Of a stretch of DNA of 64,000 bases, positions 36,654 to 50,733 are shown one piece after another. The notes beneath the pieces were generated by a model. That model was not told the origin of the DNA, did no database searches, and worked only from the letters and a program-made list of their open reading frames with translations. Positions within the stretch are counted from its first letter, which is position 1. The number at the start of each line of letters is the position of its first letter. Both the position numbers and the translations under genes were made by a program. Where the stretch lies: contig KE546983.1 of NCBI GenBank assembly GCA_000442125.1, forward strand, positions 246,928 to 310,927. Reading direction: 5' to 3'. Source of the DNA: Opeltia flavorubescens (lineage: Eukaryota; Ascomycota; Lecanoromycetes; Teloschistales; Teloschistaceae).

Positions 36654-36658
36654 ATAGT
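36654..36658. repeat. target-site duplication, left (ATAGT)
   Basis: ATAGT immediately before the 5' LTR of the family 1 copy 1 element, repeated at 44320-44324 just after its 3' LTR. Confidence 0.8.
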
Positions 36659-36906
36659 TGGTAATAGTCTAGCTTATTATAATATCGCAGAACCGTTATA
36701 TAACTTCGGCTAAAACGTTATATCGCTATATTATATTAGTAGGAAAGGGGGCCTATATAATTAAAGAAATTCCCTTTAATATTTATAGCTCTCTAGATAT
36801 TAATATATATATATTCTCTATATATAGCTCTATATATACGATAGTAGAACGCTAAACTATTACTTATACTTTTATATAGTTTCCCTATTATTATATCCTT
36901 TTTATA
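36659..36906 (+). repeat. 5' LTR, family 1 copy 1
   Basis: 248 bp, begins TGGTAATAG and ends TTTTTATA (CA to TA at the terminus). It aligns without gaps to 44072-44319. Confidence 0.9.
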
Positions 36907-39900
36907 CTTTAATATTTCTATTTTTTATAAAAAGCAGTTCGACTATATCACGAAGCTATAACGCGAGATAATAATAATAATATTACGCCTATAATTAAAT
37001 TATAACCGTTAACAAATACGGCTATATTATAAAATAATAATATAGATAAGCTTATTAGCGACGTTTTAAATATAGAGATTCGAGCCTTTAAAATAAAACG
37101 AGCTCTAGCCTATTAATAAAGAAGGTTAGAAATATTAAAAGCTAAAAAGGAATTAGAATTTCCGGAGCTATCTACCGCTATATATTAATAGTAAACCTTT
37201 AAAATTCTAATTAACGACCCTAAATATATTAAAAGATAGAAAATAAATAAAAAATCGAAATTAAAGGTCCCTAATTCTACTTAATATAAAGATAAAAGTT
37301 ATATAAAATATACGCTATTTAAGCGCGAATATAAATATATTTTTAAAATTTATTTAATTATATATAAGACGGAAGCTTTAAAGATTTTATTTAATACGGG
37401 CTATTTTAGTTATTATTTAATAAATATATAGAACCGAACTAAAGAAGCGAACTTAAATACTAGGTTTAAAATAATCTAAAAAGAATAGCTAAAATTTTTA
37501 CTAGATTAGCTCGACTCTTAAATTATCCGTAGTATTAAAATAATATCGTAATATTTTAACACGAAATATTATAATAAATAAAACATTCTTTTATTTATTA
37601 AATATTTAGAAGACTTTAAAAATTATATAAAAGAATCCTTATTAGACTATATTTAGATAAATATTTTAAAAAACGTCTTTTAGAATAGTATAGCCGATAA
37701 AATACTTAAAATATCTAATTTTTTAAAGATATATTAAAGAATTATTAATTAGATAATTAAAATTAAATCAGTTTAATTATAATATTAGGCGCGTACTAGT
37801 TATAATAATATAAATATTAAAGTATTAAGTTTTAGAAACCGTAAAAGTAACTAAAAAGGATAAAATCTATTTAATACTATTATACTAGCGATTAACGCGA
37901 ATACGATAATAACTAGTTGTAGAAATTATAAAGGCTAGCGCGGTCCTTAAAAACGTAGTTTAAATAGTAGCCGTAGGTTTTATAAGGATAGCGACGTACT
38001 AATAATAATTACCTACTAGAAATATAGTAAAGAAGGCTATAAAAGACCCGATTGCCCTTATAAGAATAAAAAGGAAAAAAATAAGATCTAGTAGATATTA
38101 TCTCTATACTACTAGATCGTTAATAAGCGGGGCTATAAATACTTTATTTAATTATAAATATAACTATTTAAAAAGAAGGATAAAAGGTTAAATTAATTAT
38201 ACTTATCGATTATAATATAAACCTGAATTTTATATTATAATACTATATAAAGGAGCTAGGGCTATATAACAGCCGCAATATTAAAGCGCTAGTTAGGATA
38301 TTAAATAGTATAAACTTAATTTATTTTTAAAAATATAAACTTTCGGTCGACTTTATTAATTTAAAAGAGGAATCTAGAATAACAATAAATAAATATATTA
38401 AAGCGAATATTAAATTTTTTAATATTATATTTAACCTCCCTTAATTATATTAATATAATCTAGATATTAACTAGGTACGTATATAATAAATATAACGCGA
38501 TTCTAGCGCTATTTTAACGGGAATAAATATTAAATTAATTCCGGCTAAAGAATTAGAATATCTACTAAAAATAGAAGAATTTAAATAGTTATATCTTTTT
38601 AGTATAGAACTATATAATAAAAATAACGCAATCGTTTTATATAACGCTAAAAAAGCGATTTTATCTAAGAAGTATACTAATTTAAATAGGGTTTATAACT
38701 TTTAAAGAGTTGATAAACTTTTTAAATATTTTATAAGTAATTATATCTTTAAAATAACGGGTAATCTATCGTTTAAACTTTTATATAATTTTTTAATTAT
38801 TAAACTAAAAGTCTTATAGACCTATATTAACGAGAATCTAGTAAAGGGGTTTATTCGTTATTTAATATCGCGAGCTAGCGCTTTAATTATATTTATAAAA
38901 AAGAAAGATAGTAATTTTCGCCTTTATATTAACTACTAGAGGTTAAACCGGGTTACTATTAAAAACCGGTATTTTTTTCCCCTAATATTAGAAGCTTTAA
39001 ATAGACTATATAAAGTAATAATCTTTACCCGTTTAAATATCTAAAATACCTACTATCGTATTAAAATTTAGAAGGGCGACGAATAAAAAATAACGTTTTA
39101 TACTTATTATAACTATTTTAAATATTATATTATATTATTTAATTTAATAAATACTTTAATTATCTTTTAAACGTATATTAATAACGTTTTTAAAAACTTT
39201 TTAGACTTTTTTATTATAATATATATAAATAATTTACTAGTTTATTTCGAGAATAAAGCCGAGTATTTAATATATATATAAAAGGTTCTCGCGAGGCTAT
39301 TATAATATAGGTTATATATTAAATTAGAGAAGTATTTATTTAATATATATAAAATTAGGTTTATAAAATTTATTATTCGCTTTAGTAGTATTATAATAGA
39401 AAAGTCCTATATTAAATATATAAAGAATTAGTTTTTTTTAAAATTATACCGCGATATATAGTATTTTTTTAAATTCGTAAACTTTTATTGATATTTTATT
39501 AAAATATTTTTATAAATAATACTACTATTAATATTATTATTAAAAGGTGGTAATAAAGGGAAATTTAATATTAAATTTATTCTAATTAAAAAAATAGTTA
39601 ACGCGTTTAAAATATTAAAGGAACGTTTTATAATAGTATCTATTCTATAATAATTCGATTATATATTTTAAATTTATATTAAAATAGACGCTTTAAAGTA
39701 TACTATTTTAGTAATTATTTTATAGCTTTTTAGTACTAGTATATAAATCCGCTAGCACTTTATTGCCTACTAGTCTTAAAAGAAAATAATAGCTAAATAT
39801 AACTATAATATTAGAGATTCGGAAATACTAATTATTATTTATATTTATAAATAGTAGTAATATTATATTAAAGGAGCTTTTTATAGAATAAAAGTTATTA

Positions 39901-42900
39901 TTAATTATACGAATCTTTATAACTTTTTTATAAAAAAAGAGTTTAGTTATAAAAACGCTAGATAATAGAAGCGGCTAGCTAGGCTAGACTTAGACTTAAA
40001 ATATAGACCGGGNAAATTAAATTCTATTAATATAATATTATAGAAAAGCGATTATAAAGCGTTTAAAATTTATACCGCTTTTAGTACTTTGGATTAGGAG
40101 TATATTTATTCGATCTTATATTTTAAAAAGTCTTAAAAGAATTTTAGAAAAAGTATAGAACTAATTATAGGTTTTTTAAAGATTTAATGCTATCTATTTA
40201 GGACTTTTATAAAATAAGATAAAGATAAATCTAAAAGTTTATAGAAGACTTTAAATAATACTGGAGAGTTGTTAAAGAGCGATAAAGAGAGCTATTTTAA
40301 TAATGAGATATTATTAATTAACCCTGGAGATATTTAAAAGAGCTTTTAAAGGTTATTTAAAAATATTAAAACCGTTATTAAAGATATTTAAAGAGCGGTA
40401 ATAATATATTATATAACGAAAAAGATAAAGGTTAATATTCCTAATAAAAAAGGCGAGCTTTTAAAAAATACCTTTAAATATAGATTTTTAATAAGAGGTC
40501 GCGTATCTAATATTTATATAAGGGAGTGCGATAATATTACGTCGTTTATACCTCTTTATAGTTAGGGGATGCTTTTAATATTAGTAGAAAAAAGAGATAA
40601 AGGCGCTCTAAAAAATGATATAAAAACGTCGACTTCGTTTTTTATAACTAAGGGGAAGTCTTTTAAAGTAAAGAAGAGGTAGATACTAGTAAGAATTTAT
40701 AGTTCTAGGGTATATAAAAAGTTAAAGGCTTTTTATAAACCCGATACTATTATATATAGCGACGCTTAATTAATTTCTTTAAATAATTTTAATAGTTTTA
40801 AAAACTTATAATTAAAGCGATAAGTTATTAAAAAAGCGGCTTTAAAAAATATATATAATATATCTTTATTATTTTTTCGCCGTATTATAGAAAGGTTTTA
40901 AGAGTTTAATAGTACGGCTGGAAAATTGGTATTTTTAAAAAAGAGGTTATTTAATAATTTGTTAAGCGTTTATATAATATTAAAATAGTTTAATAAAAGT
41001 TATAAATAGTATTAGAACTAAAAATTGCTCTATTATAATAAGAAATAGTATTTATCTTCTGGTATAATTAGGTAAGAGGCCTTTAAGTATAATTATAATA
41101 ATTTTATAGCGGGTTATTTTAGCTATAAAAAAACGTTAGAGTTTGTTTATTAAAAATATTTTTAGCTAGATATAATAAAAGATATTAAATATTATATATA
41201 TACCTATAATATATATTATTAGGTAAAATCTATAAGGTATAAGCCGTATAGCGAAATATAGCTGCTGGAAAGATCTTTAAAACTATTTAGCGATCTAATT
41301 ATAGATTTTATTATTAACCTGCCTTTATATAAGCGCTTCCGCGTTATATATAATTCGATTTTTATAATAGTCGATCGCTATATAAAGCTTGCTATATATA
41401 TTTTATATTAGATAATTATAACTATAGAAGAGCTAGCGGATACCTTCGTTAATAAAGTATATAGCTATTATAGTATATTTAAATCGCTGGTCTTTAATTA
41501 AGGGACTTTTTTTATTTTATAGTTTTAGTCTGCTTTTTACTATTATTTAAAAATTAAGTACCGTTTAAATACTATTTTCTATCTATAAACTAACGGGTAA
41601 ATTAAGTAATAAAACTAAACTTTAAAGTAATTTCTAAAGGGTTTTATTAATTATAATTAGGATAATTAAAATAAATAATTATCTTTTACGGAATTTGCGT
41701 ATAATAATAATAAATATACTTTTACCGATATAACGCCGTTCTTCGCCGCTATTAGTAGATATTTTAATCTAGGAAATAATATCTAAATTAATAATATTAA
41801 AGGTAATATATTTAGAGTATATTAATATACCGAAAGATATATATATATATATACTTAGTTTAAAAGCTAATAAAAAGTAATAATAAAAAGGTAATTTAAA
41901 TACTATAATTAAAAGCATTCCGTAAAATTCTTTACTATTAGTAATATAGTATAATTAAATAGGTATAATATTAAAATAAAAAGGCTATTAAAGAAACTAG
42001 ATTATAAATTCTATAAACCTTTTAAAGTAATAGAATTAGTAAATTTATAATTATACCGCCTAGAACTTCTAGTATTAGTAGGTCGTATTTATTCTGTTTT
42101 TTATATCTCTCTTCTCGAATTATATATAATAGTAGAAGGGAGAGGTAAAAAAGATTTACTACCCCTATTTATCAATAGTAAAAAGTAATATAAGATAGAA
42201 GAAGTATTTAATTTAAAATAGTATTATAGGAAATTATAATATTTAATAAAATAATTTAGTTATAGCTTTAAAAATAATAGTTAACTTAATACTAAGGAAA
42301 TATCGGGAGCTAGCGAGTATATAAAGGACTTTTATTATATATATCCTAGAAAACTATTAAATAATAGTAAAAAGAGCTTTTTAAAAAAGAGGCGAAAAGG
42401 GAGAATAAATTATAGCTGAACTATATATAAGCGTATAAGTAAGGTAATAAGTAATACTAGAAATATAAAGTAGTAATAGAAACGAAACTTTATATAATTA
42501 TCGAAGCTTATTAATAGAATATATACTAAAAGATATATATTATAAGATATATTATTAAAGAAGGTTAAAATTAAAGGGAGGCTTTATTAGAATATAAATC
42601 TTAAAACTATAATTATTTAAAGGCGATATAGGTCTAAAAATAAAATATAAAAATAAATATATAAGAATAAATATTAAAGATAGATATAAAGCGCTAAATA
42701 AATATAAAATTATATAATAATATTATTCTTTTTTACCTCGCTTTTATTAGTAGAGGAAAGATTATTTTTTCTAGTTAAATTTAACTGCTCCTCCTTAATA
42801 ATTAAAGGATTTAAGCGGTTTTAGCGTAAAATTAGCGCGCGAAGTTATATAAAAAGAGTAAATATATAGTAAAATATATTATATTAATATCTATATTAAT

Positions 42901-44071
42901 CGATTTTTTTAAAGCGTAGATAGTTTTAATAATATTAAAAGTACTAATAATCTTTTTTCGCCGCGTTTTAGCTTTCTCTTAAACTTCGATTTATTTACGG
43001 TTAAAAAGGATAATAGCGCGTAAACGGCGTATAATACGTCGCTTCTTATTTTTATTAGTAATATTAGTAGTAACGGTAGTAGAAATTATCTTATTAGTTA
43101 TCGAGATAAATCTTTAAAAAATTTATACGGGTTAGAAAAATTATCGCGATATATAGATTTAATATACTAGTTTATATTTTTTATAAAGCCTAAAATAACG
43201 CGCGTAATATTTAGAGCTGATACTAGGCTTTATATAATAGGTAAAAGTATAGTAGGTAGTAAGGTTATTCTTCGACTATTTCTTATTAGGGGTTATTAAA
43301 TAGTAGTATTAGATAAATAATATATACTATAATACTAGCTTTAATATATCAACGGTAGTAATCCTTTTATAAGACTAAAGTATTTAATAATATTAGGGTA
43401 TTAGACGCCTGCGCGTTCTAGAGAATCTTTTTAGCTATAGGAGTTTTAGGGGCCTTGGGACCTATAATAGAAGATATAAAAGTTAAAAAAGGTTTATAAA
43501 AGAATAGAGCTAGTAAATAAAAATAAAATATAGTAAAAATAATAAAAACCTAAATTAAGGAATAGATTTATACTAGGGGAGAAACGTTTATTATATACCT
43601 ATAAATAAAAGATGGAATTATATTATTTAACGCGAGGTCTATAACGCTAGTAATATAAATTAAATTATTTAAAATTTAATAGCTTTAATTATTTATAATT
43701 ATTATAGCGTAGTATAATTATTAAATAAAACTATTAAACGATATTAATTTCTATAAATATGTTTCAGCGTAAGTATTTAGTAAATACTAAAGGATATTAA
43801 TAATATATTATAGCGCGACGGCTAATACTAATATTAATACCGAATAATCCTTAGTATATAAAATAAAGCTATTTATATATCTTATATATAATAATAAGAC
43901 GCCTTATATATAAACGCGTATTAATATTATATACTTTTAAATTATTAATTTAACTAATACGCGTCTAGATACACGCGCTTTATATAAAAGGTTTAGCTAT
44001 CTATTATATATATATCACCTAATTATAGAATAGTAAGAATATTATTATAGGAAAGAGGATATTATTATAAT

Positions 44072-44319
44072 TAGTAATAATTTAACTTATTATAATATTA
44101 TAAAGCTATTATATAGCTTCGGCTAAGATATTATATCGCTATATTATATTAGTAGAAAAGGGGGCCTATATAGTTAAAGAAATTCCCTTTAATATTTATA
44201 ACTCTCTAGATATTAATATATATATATTCTCTACGTATAGCTCCGTGTATACGATAATAGAACGCTAGACTATTGCCTATACTTCTATATAGTTTCCCTA
44301 CTATTGCATCCTTTTTACA
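44072..44319 (+). repeat. 3' LTR, family 1 copy 1
   Basis: 248 bp, begins TAGTAATAA (TG to TA) and ends TTTTTACA. A purine-rich stretch, AGGAAAGAGG, lies about 15 bp upstream and may be the polypurine tract. Confidence 0.9.
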
Positions 44320-44324
44320 ATAGT
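44320..44324. repeat. target-site duplication, right (ATAGT)
   Basis: ATAGT directly after the 3' LTR, matching 36654-36658. Confidence 0.8.
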
Positions 44325-45167
44325 AATTATATTTAATTTAATGAAGATTTTAATTTTATATAAATAGTTTAGAATTTTTTATAATAAAAAAATAAAATAA
44401 CGGTTTTTTTAATAATTTTTTTAAATTTATAATAATTATTATTAAATTAAAAGTTTTTATTAAATTTTTTAATAAATAGTATAAGAAATAAAATAATCGA
44501 AAAATTATTATAAATAAATTTTTTATCAAAATTTTTTTTAAAATTTATTTAAATTATAATTAGTTTATTATAAATTATATTATAAAAAAACTTTTTAAAT
44601 AAAAATAAATATTTTATTAATTTAATTTTTTTTTATTATAGAAATATCTTCTAGAAAATATATTAGTTATTTATTTTATAAAGGTTTCTAAAAGATTATA
44701 ATAATTAATAAAATAAAAAAACTAGAGGTTTATTTTAAATTTATTAGCGAAAATTTTAGTAATATTAAAAAATAATACTATTATTAATCTATAACCGGCG
44801 AGTTTATAGTTTATATAATTATAGTTATTTTTTAAAGCTTTTGTATAAATTATTAAACGAGATAAAATTTAAAATTTTCGGATAAATATAAATTATAAAG
44901 GTTTAAATTTCTTTAAATATTTATTAATATTTATTATTAAAAAAATAAAGAATTTATTATTTAGATTATATATAAAAAATATAAATAATATCGAATTTAT
45001 TTATTTAATATTTAAAAGCGCTAAAAATAATTTTAAAATATTAAAAAATTAAATAAATAACTTTTTATAGACGGGTTTAAATATATTTCGATATTTTTTT
45101 TCAATTTAATTAATAGGATTTTTTTAATTAATTTTAATAATAATAATTACTTTTAAATATAAAATAA
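44325..45167. repeat. AT-rich RIP-degenerate DNA
   Basis: No recognisable coding or repeat structure. It presumably continues the sequence that family 1 copy 1 was inserted into. Confidence 0.55.
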
Positions 45168-46170
45168 TTATTATATAATAAATATAAAATAATAGTATTA
45201 TATTAAAAGTAAAAATTTATTTATTTATAAAATCTGCGATTAATTAAATATAGGCGCTAAAAGGCGCTGAATTTAACTAGGTAAATTTATTTAAAAGGTC
45301 TCTTTTAAATTATAATAATTATTTAATTTTATTTACTTTATTAATTTTTTATTTATATAATATAACTATAATAGATATCGATAATAAATAAAATTATTAG
45401 CTTTTAATAATAGGCTTTTCCTTATTAATAAACAGTTTTTTAATTTATTTCTACTATTTAAAATTAATATTAGTATTATTTGCAATTTTATTATAATTTA
45501 AAATCGATTTTAAATTAAAAAAGCGCTTATATTTTTTTATTAATATTTTAATATTATTTAAATAGTATTTAAATATTTATTAATTATTTTTAAATTTATA
45601 ATTAATCTAATAAATAAAATAATAAATATATTAAATTCTATTTTTATAAATATAATATTTATAAAAAATTTATTTAATTTTAAACTTTTAATTATTATTA
45701 ATAATAGTAAAAGATATAAATATATAATAACGCTAATAAAAACTATTAATAAAGTTAATAATAGGCTTTAAATATATTATAAATATTTTTTTATAAATTT
45801 TTTATAATAAATAATAGCTTTAAATAATAAAATAATAATTTAATATATTTTATAATTTTAAAAAGATTTATTAATTATTTTTAATTTTTTTAAAAGTAAA
45901 TTTTAATATATTATAGTTTTAATAAAAATATATTTTTATAAATTTATTATTTTTAAAATAAATTAGTTGATAATATATATTAAAATATTTTTTTATTTTT
46001 ATTATAATAAAAATAATAATATTTTTAATATTAGTATATATTAGCCGATATTTATTTATAGCTTTTAAAAATAAATATTTATTTTATTAATATATTTATA
46101 AATTTAATAGTTTTGAAAATAGTAAAATTATAATAATAAACTATATATATTATAATTAAAAAAATAGTTA
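45168..46170 (+). repeat. 1.0-kb interspersed repeat, family 3 copy 1
   Basis: Collinear with 61641-62642 over its whole length. Shared landmarks are TATAGGCGCTAAAAGGCGCT near 45,250 and AACTAGGTAAA just after it, then a long run of matching A/T sequence. The first roughly 205 bp also match 59,833-60,041, so that part may be an LTR with the rest internal sequence. Orientation and class are not established; the strand given is only the direction shared by the copies. Confidence 0.6.
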
Positions 46171-49100
46171 GGTTTTAATAAATACTTTAATAGGAATTTT
46201 AAAATCTAGCGCTTTTTTTAATTAAATAGCGTACTTAAAGTTCAATAAATATAAAAAATCTAATATTTTATAAATTTTAAATTTAAATAATATTTAAAAA
46301 AATATTTTAAATATAAAACTATAGTTAATAAAATTATTAAAAACTATTAATATTTATAAAAAAATAATAGGCTATAATTAAAAATCGTCTAATTTAATAA
46401 AGGAATAATATATAGCGATTTTAGTAATTTAATTAAATTATTTTAATATATTATTAATTTATAAATTTTAAATAATAGAATACTATAAATTTACTTTTAA
46501 AAATTCAAATATCTAATATTATAATTATTTAATAAATTTTTTATTATAATTTAAAATTATTATTTATAGTATATTTGAATTTAATTTTATTATTTTATTT
46601 AAAAGCTATTAAATTTATTATTTACCGTTTTAAATTTTTTTTTAATATATAAATAACTATTTTAATAAATTTATTAATTACCGATATATAATATTTTAAT
46701 TTTTTATATAATTTTAATAAAATAAAAATAAGATTAATAATAAATATATAAAATAGATTTATTAGATTAAATACTAATTATAGAATTTTATATAAATATT
46801 AATTTAATATTTTATAAATTTAATATTATAAATAATAATAAATAAATTTATATAATAAAATTAGTATATTATATATATAAAAGCTTTTTATTAAATATTT
46901 ATATATATATATATATAGCTAAAATAGCCTATTTTATTATATAATAATTAGAATATTTTTTTTTCTATATTTATAAATATTATTAAATATAAATTTTATT
47001 TATTATTATTAAAAAAAAATAAACTATTAATAATATAATATAAAAATTTAATAATATTATAATTTAATTTTATATTAATTTTAATAGATTTTTTATTTTT
47101 AATCTAATAGTTTTTTTTAATATATTTATTAATTTATTATTAGCGGAATTTATTTAATATTTTATTTAAATTTATTAGAAAATATTATATTTTAAAAACG
47201 TTTATATTTAGCGATTAATTTATTTTTAAACGGTATTTATAATTAATAAACTTTAATAATATATTTAAAATAATATTTATTAAATTAAATTTATAGCGAA
47301 TATTAAATATAAAATATTAAAATTATTTAAAAATTTATATTAAATAAAAATTAAATTTCTAAAAAATATTATATTTAAACTAATTTAATATAAAATACTA
47401 ATTATAATAAAATAGTTTATATAAATATTAGTAATATATTTAGCTATTATAATTATATAATAGATTTTTTTTATTATTTAAATAATATCTATAATTTTTA
47501 ATTTTATAAATTAATAATATATTTTAATATCTAATAAAAAATACCTAAAAAATAAAATTAATTATATAAATTTTTATTTAAATATTTTATTTATTTTATA
47601 TATAATTTTATTTAATTATAATAAATATAAACTATAAAACTAAATTTTTTACTAGTATCTAGGTTTATATATAGTACCGAGTTCTTATTAAAATAAACTA
47701 AAATTAATAATAATAAAAAAAATTATTATAGATAATAAAATTTATTAAACTTTTTAAATATAAATATTACTAATAGATTTCGAGTAATAGTTTTTCTATA
47801 AACGTTATTTTTAATAGTAATATTATAATTTATATATTTTTATATTTTTGAAATAGTTTAACGATATTTATATAATTATTAATATATTATTAAAAATAGT
47901 CTATTAATTTAAAATATTTTTCTAGTTATTAAAATATATATAAAAATAAAAGTTTTAAAATTATTTTTAATTTATTTTTTATTATAATAAATTTAAAAGC
48001 GTTAATTTTTTAATTTAATAAATATAAAAAAATAAAATTTATAAATAACTTTATTTTTAATAAATATAAATCTATAATATTAAATATATTAAAAATTTAA
48101 TTAAAAAATTTATTATATTTTTTAATTAAAAATAAAAAAATTATAATATTATTAATATATATTTTATATAAAAAATAAAATAAATATAAAATTCTATTTA
48201 TTATTTATTATATATAAGCTAGTAAATTAAAATAGCCTATTATTAATACTTTAAATATTTTTTATTTTTAATATAAAATTATTATTAAACGATAATAATA
48301 TTATTAATTAATCTATTATTAATAAAAAAAATTTATAAAATTTATTATAAAAAGTATTTTAAAGCTATAAATTTATATAAAAATTTCTATTTATAATAAA
48401 ATTAAATAAATATTTAATATTATAATTTTATTAAATTTTTAAATATTAATAATAATATTATTTTTAAAATTTTAATTAGTATTTTTTTAAACTATAAAAT
48501 AAAAGAATAAAAATAAAATAGTTATAATAATTTATTTTATTTAATTTTATTTATAAAATTTATTAAAAGTTTTTTTAATAATTTTTTTATTATAAATATT
48601 AATAAAATATATATAGATTTATCCGAGGTTTTAAATTTACTTTTAGATTTTTATTAATAAAATATTTATATACTTTAATTTTAATATATTAATTATATTA
48701 TTTATATTTTATTATAAAAATAAATAGTATTTAATTAAATAAATTAAAGTTTTTTTTTAATTAAAATTTTAAAAATTATTATTTTTATAAAAAAATTATT
48801 TCTATTTTATAATTTAAATTAATAGAAAATATAATAATAGTATTTAAAACTAAAATAGATAATATAGTAATTATTATATAGTATTTAAAGTTTTTTAAAA
48901 ACTATTTAAACTTTTATTTTAATATTTTAATAACTAGTTTATAATTTTTAAACTTAATTTAATAGTATTTATAAATTTTATATTTTTAAATAATATCTAG
49001 TTAAATTTTTATAAATAGTTAAATAAAAAATAGCGAGTTATTTTAAATATATATTTATTTAAATATATAATTTATTCTATAAATATAATTTAAAAAAATA

Positions 49101-50485
49101 TTAAATATTTTTTATTTATATATAAAGTTATAATTTTATAAAAAATTTAATCAATTTTAGTATAAACTATCGATTTTAAGATTTTTATTAATATATAATA
49201 ATATTATAATATATTAAATACTATAAATAGTAGCGTTTATTCTAGTATTTCTAATATTAATAGCGATTATAACTATTATATTATTATAAAAAGTAACAAT
49301 TATTATATTATTATATAAATATATATTAATATTTTAAAATTTTATAATATTAATATTAATAAATATATTAGCGTTTAAATTATTTATTAAATAAAACTCG
49401 TGTATACTAATAATAAATTCTATAGTTTTTTTATTAAATATAAAGATTTTAATAATTATAAATTTAATAATATTATATTATTTTTTATTAATATTTTTAA
49501 TAGTTATAAAAACTAGTATTTCCTAAATTATAATATATAGTAGCTATTTTAATAAAAATTTTCGATTAATTAAATTTATTATATAATTTATATTTTAATA
49601 AAAACTATAATTTTTTAAATTAAATAATAAACGAATATTTATAATTATATAATAGTATTTTTAAAAGGTAAAATTTATTTTTAATATATTTTTTACAGTT
49701 AAATAAATTATTTAAAGTATTAATAAAAATAAAATAACTATTTAATAACTTTCAATTTAATAATTTCTAATATATTTTTAAAATATTTGACTAGTTATAA
49801 ATAAATCTATATTAATATTATTAGAATATTTAATTTATTAATTAATTTAATTATAATAGTTATAATTAAAAAAAATTCTTTATTATAATTAATAGATAAA
49901 TAATAATATAAAGCGTTATTTAATTTAAAAATTTTATTATATTTATTATAATAAAATATTTATAATAGTTTAAATTTAAATATTATATATTTTATTATAA
50001 TAAAAAAGAGTTCTATTATATTATTATACTAATTAAAGTTTTTTATAATAATATATAAAATTTTATTAAATTTTTTATTTATTATATATTAAGCTTTAAT
50101 AAAATCTATTAATAAATAAAAAATATTTTTATAATTTTAATACTATTTTTTTTTATTATCTAGAAACTATTTATTAAAAGTTTTTTATTAAAAGTAAACT
50201 CGCTAATTATTTAGCTAACGGCTTTTATAAAAATTCCAGTTATTATTATATTATTAATAACTATAGTTTTATTAATTTTTAATTTAATTTTATTATAATA
50301 AAGTATTAATTATAAATAAAAATTATTAATAATTATTTTAAATAGTATATAAATTATTTTATATATTAGATTTACTTTTAATTAATAGAATTTATAAAAT
50401 TATAAAAGAATTTCGATATTAATATATAATTGAAAATATATTTAATTAGTTTTTTTATAAATAGTTTATATATATATATTATAGT
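46171..50485. repeat. AT-rich RIP-degenerate DNA
   Basis: About 4.3 kb of stop-filled A/T sequence. It may hold the rest of the family 3 element that begins at 45,168, but no motif survives well enough to say so. Confidence 0.55.
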
Positions 50486-50733
50486 TAGCAATAATCTAGT
50501 TTATTATAATATCGTAGAGCTATTATATAGCTTCGGCTAAAATATTATATCGCTATATTATATTAATAAAAAAAAGAGCCTATATAGTTAAAGAAATTCC
50601 TTTTAATATTTATAGCTCTATAAATATTAATATATATATATTCTTTATATATAATTCTATAAGTATAATAATAAAATATTAAATTATTATTTATATTTTA
50701 ATATAATTTTTCTATTATTATATCCTTTTTATA
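50486..50733 (+). repeat. 5' LTR, family 1 copy 2
   Basis: 248 bp, begins TAGCAATAATCTAG and ends TTTTTATA; collinear with the LTRs of copy 1. Confidence 0.88.

Larger units (their letters stand above)
36659..44319 (+). mobile_element. full-length RIP-mutated Ty3/gypsy (chromovirus-type) retrotransposon, family 1 copy 1
   Basis: 7,661 bp with 248-bp LTRs and a 5-bp target duplication. The plus-strand interior shows, in order, a CCHC zinc-knuckle remnant (about 38,015-38,058) and a reverse-transcriptase segment reading RLNRVTIKNRYFFPL (about 38,940-38,985). The RT active site at 39,222-39,233 reads YINN instead of YxDD. Integrase pieces follow: IIDFIINLP near 41,300, and a region near 41,581-41,613 where successive Gln codons read TAA. 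The integrase C-terminal SVFYISLLE (about 42,092) and chromodomain-like sequence (about 42,180-42,330) complete the order. Every open frame is broken, mostly by C-to-T or G-to-A changes, so the element cannot be autonomous. It is less AT-rich than copy 2. One N occurs at 40013. Confidence 0.9.
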
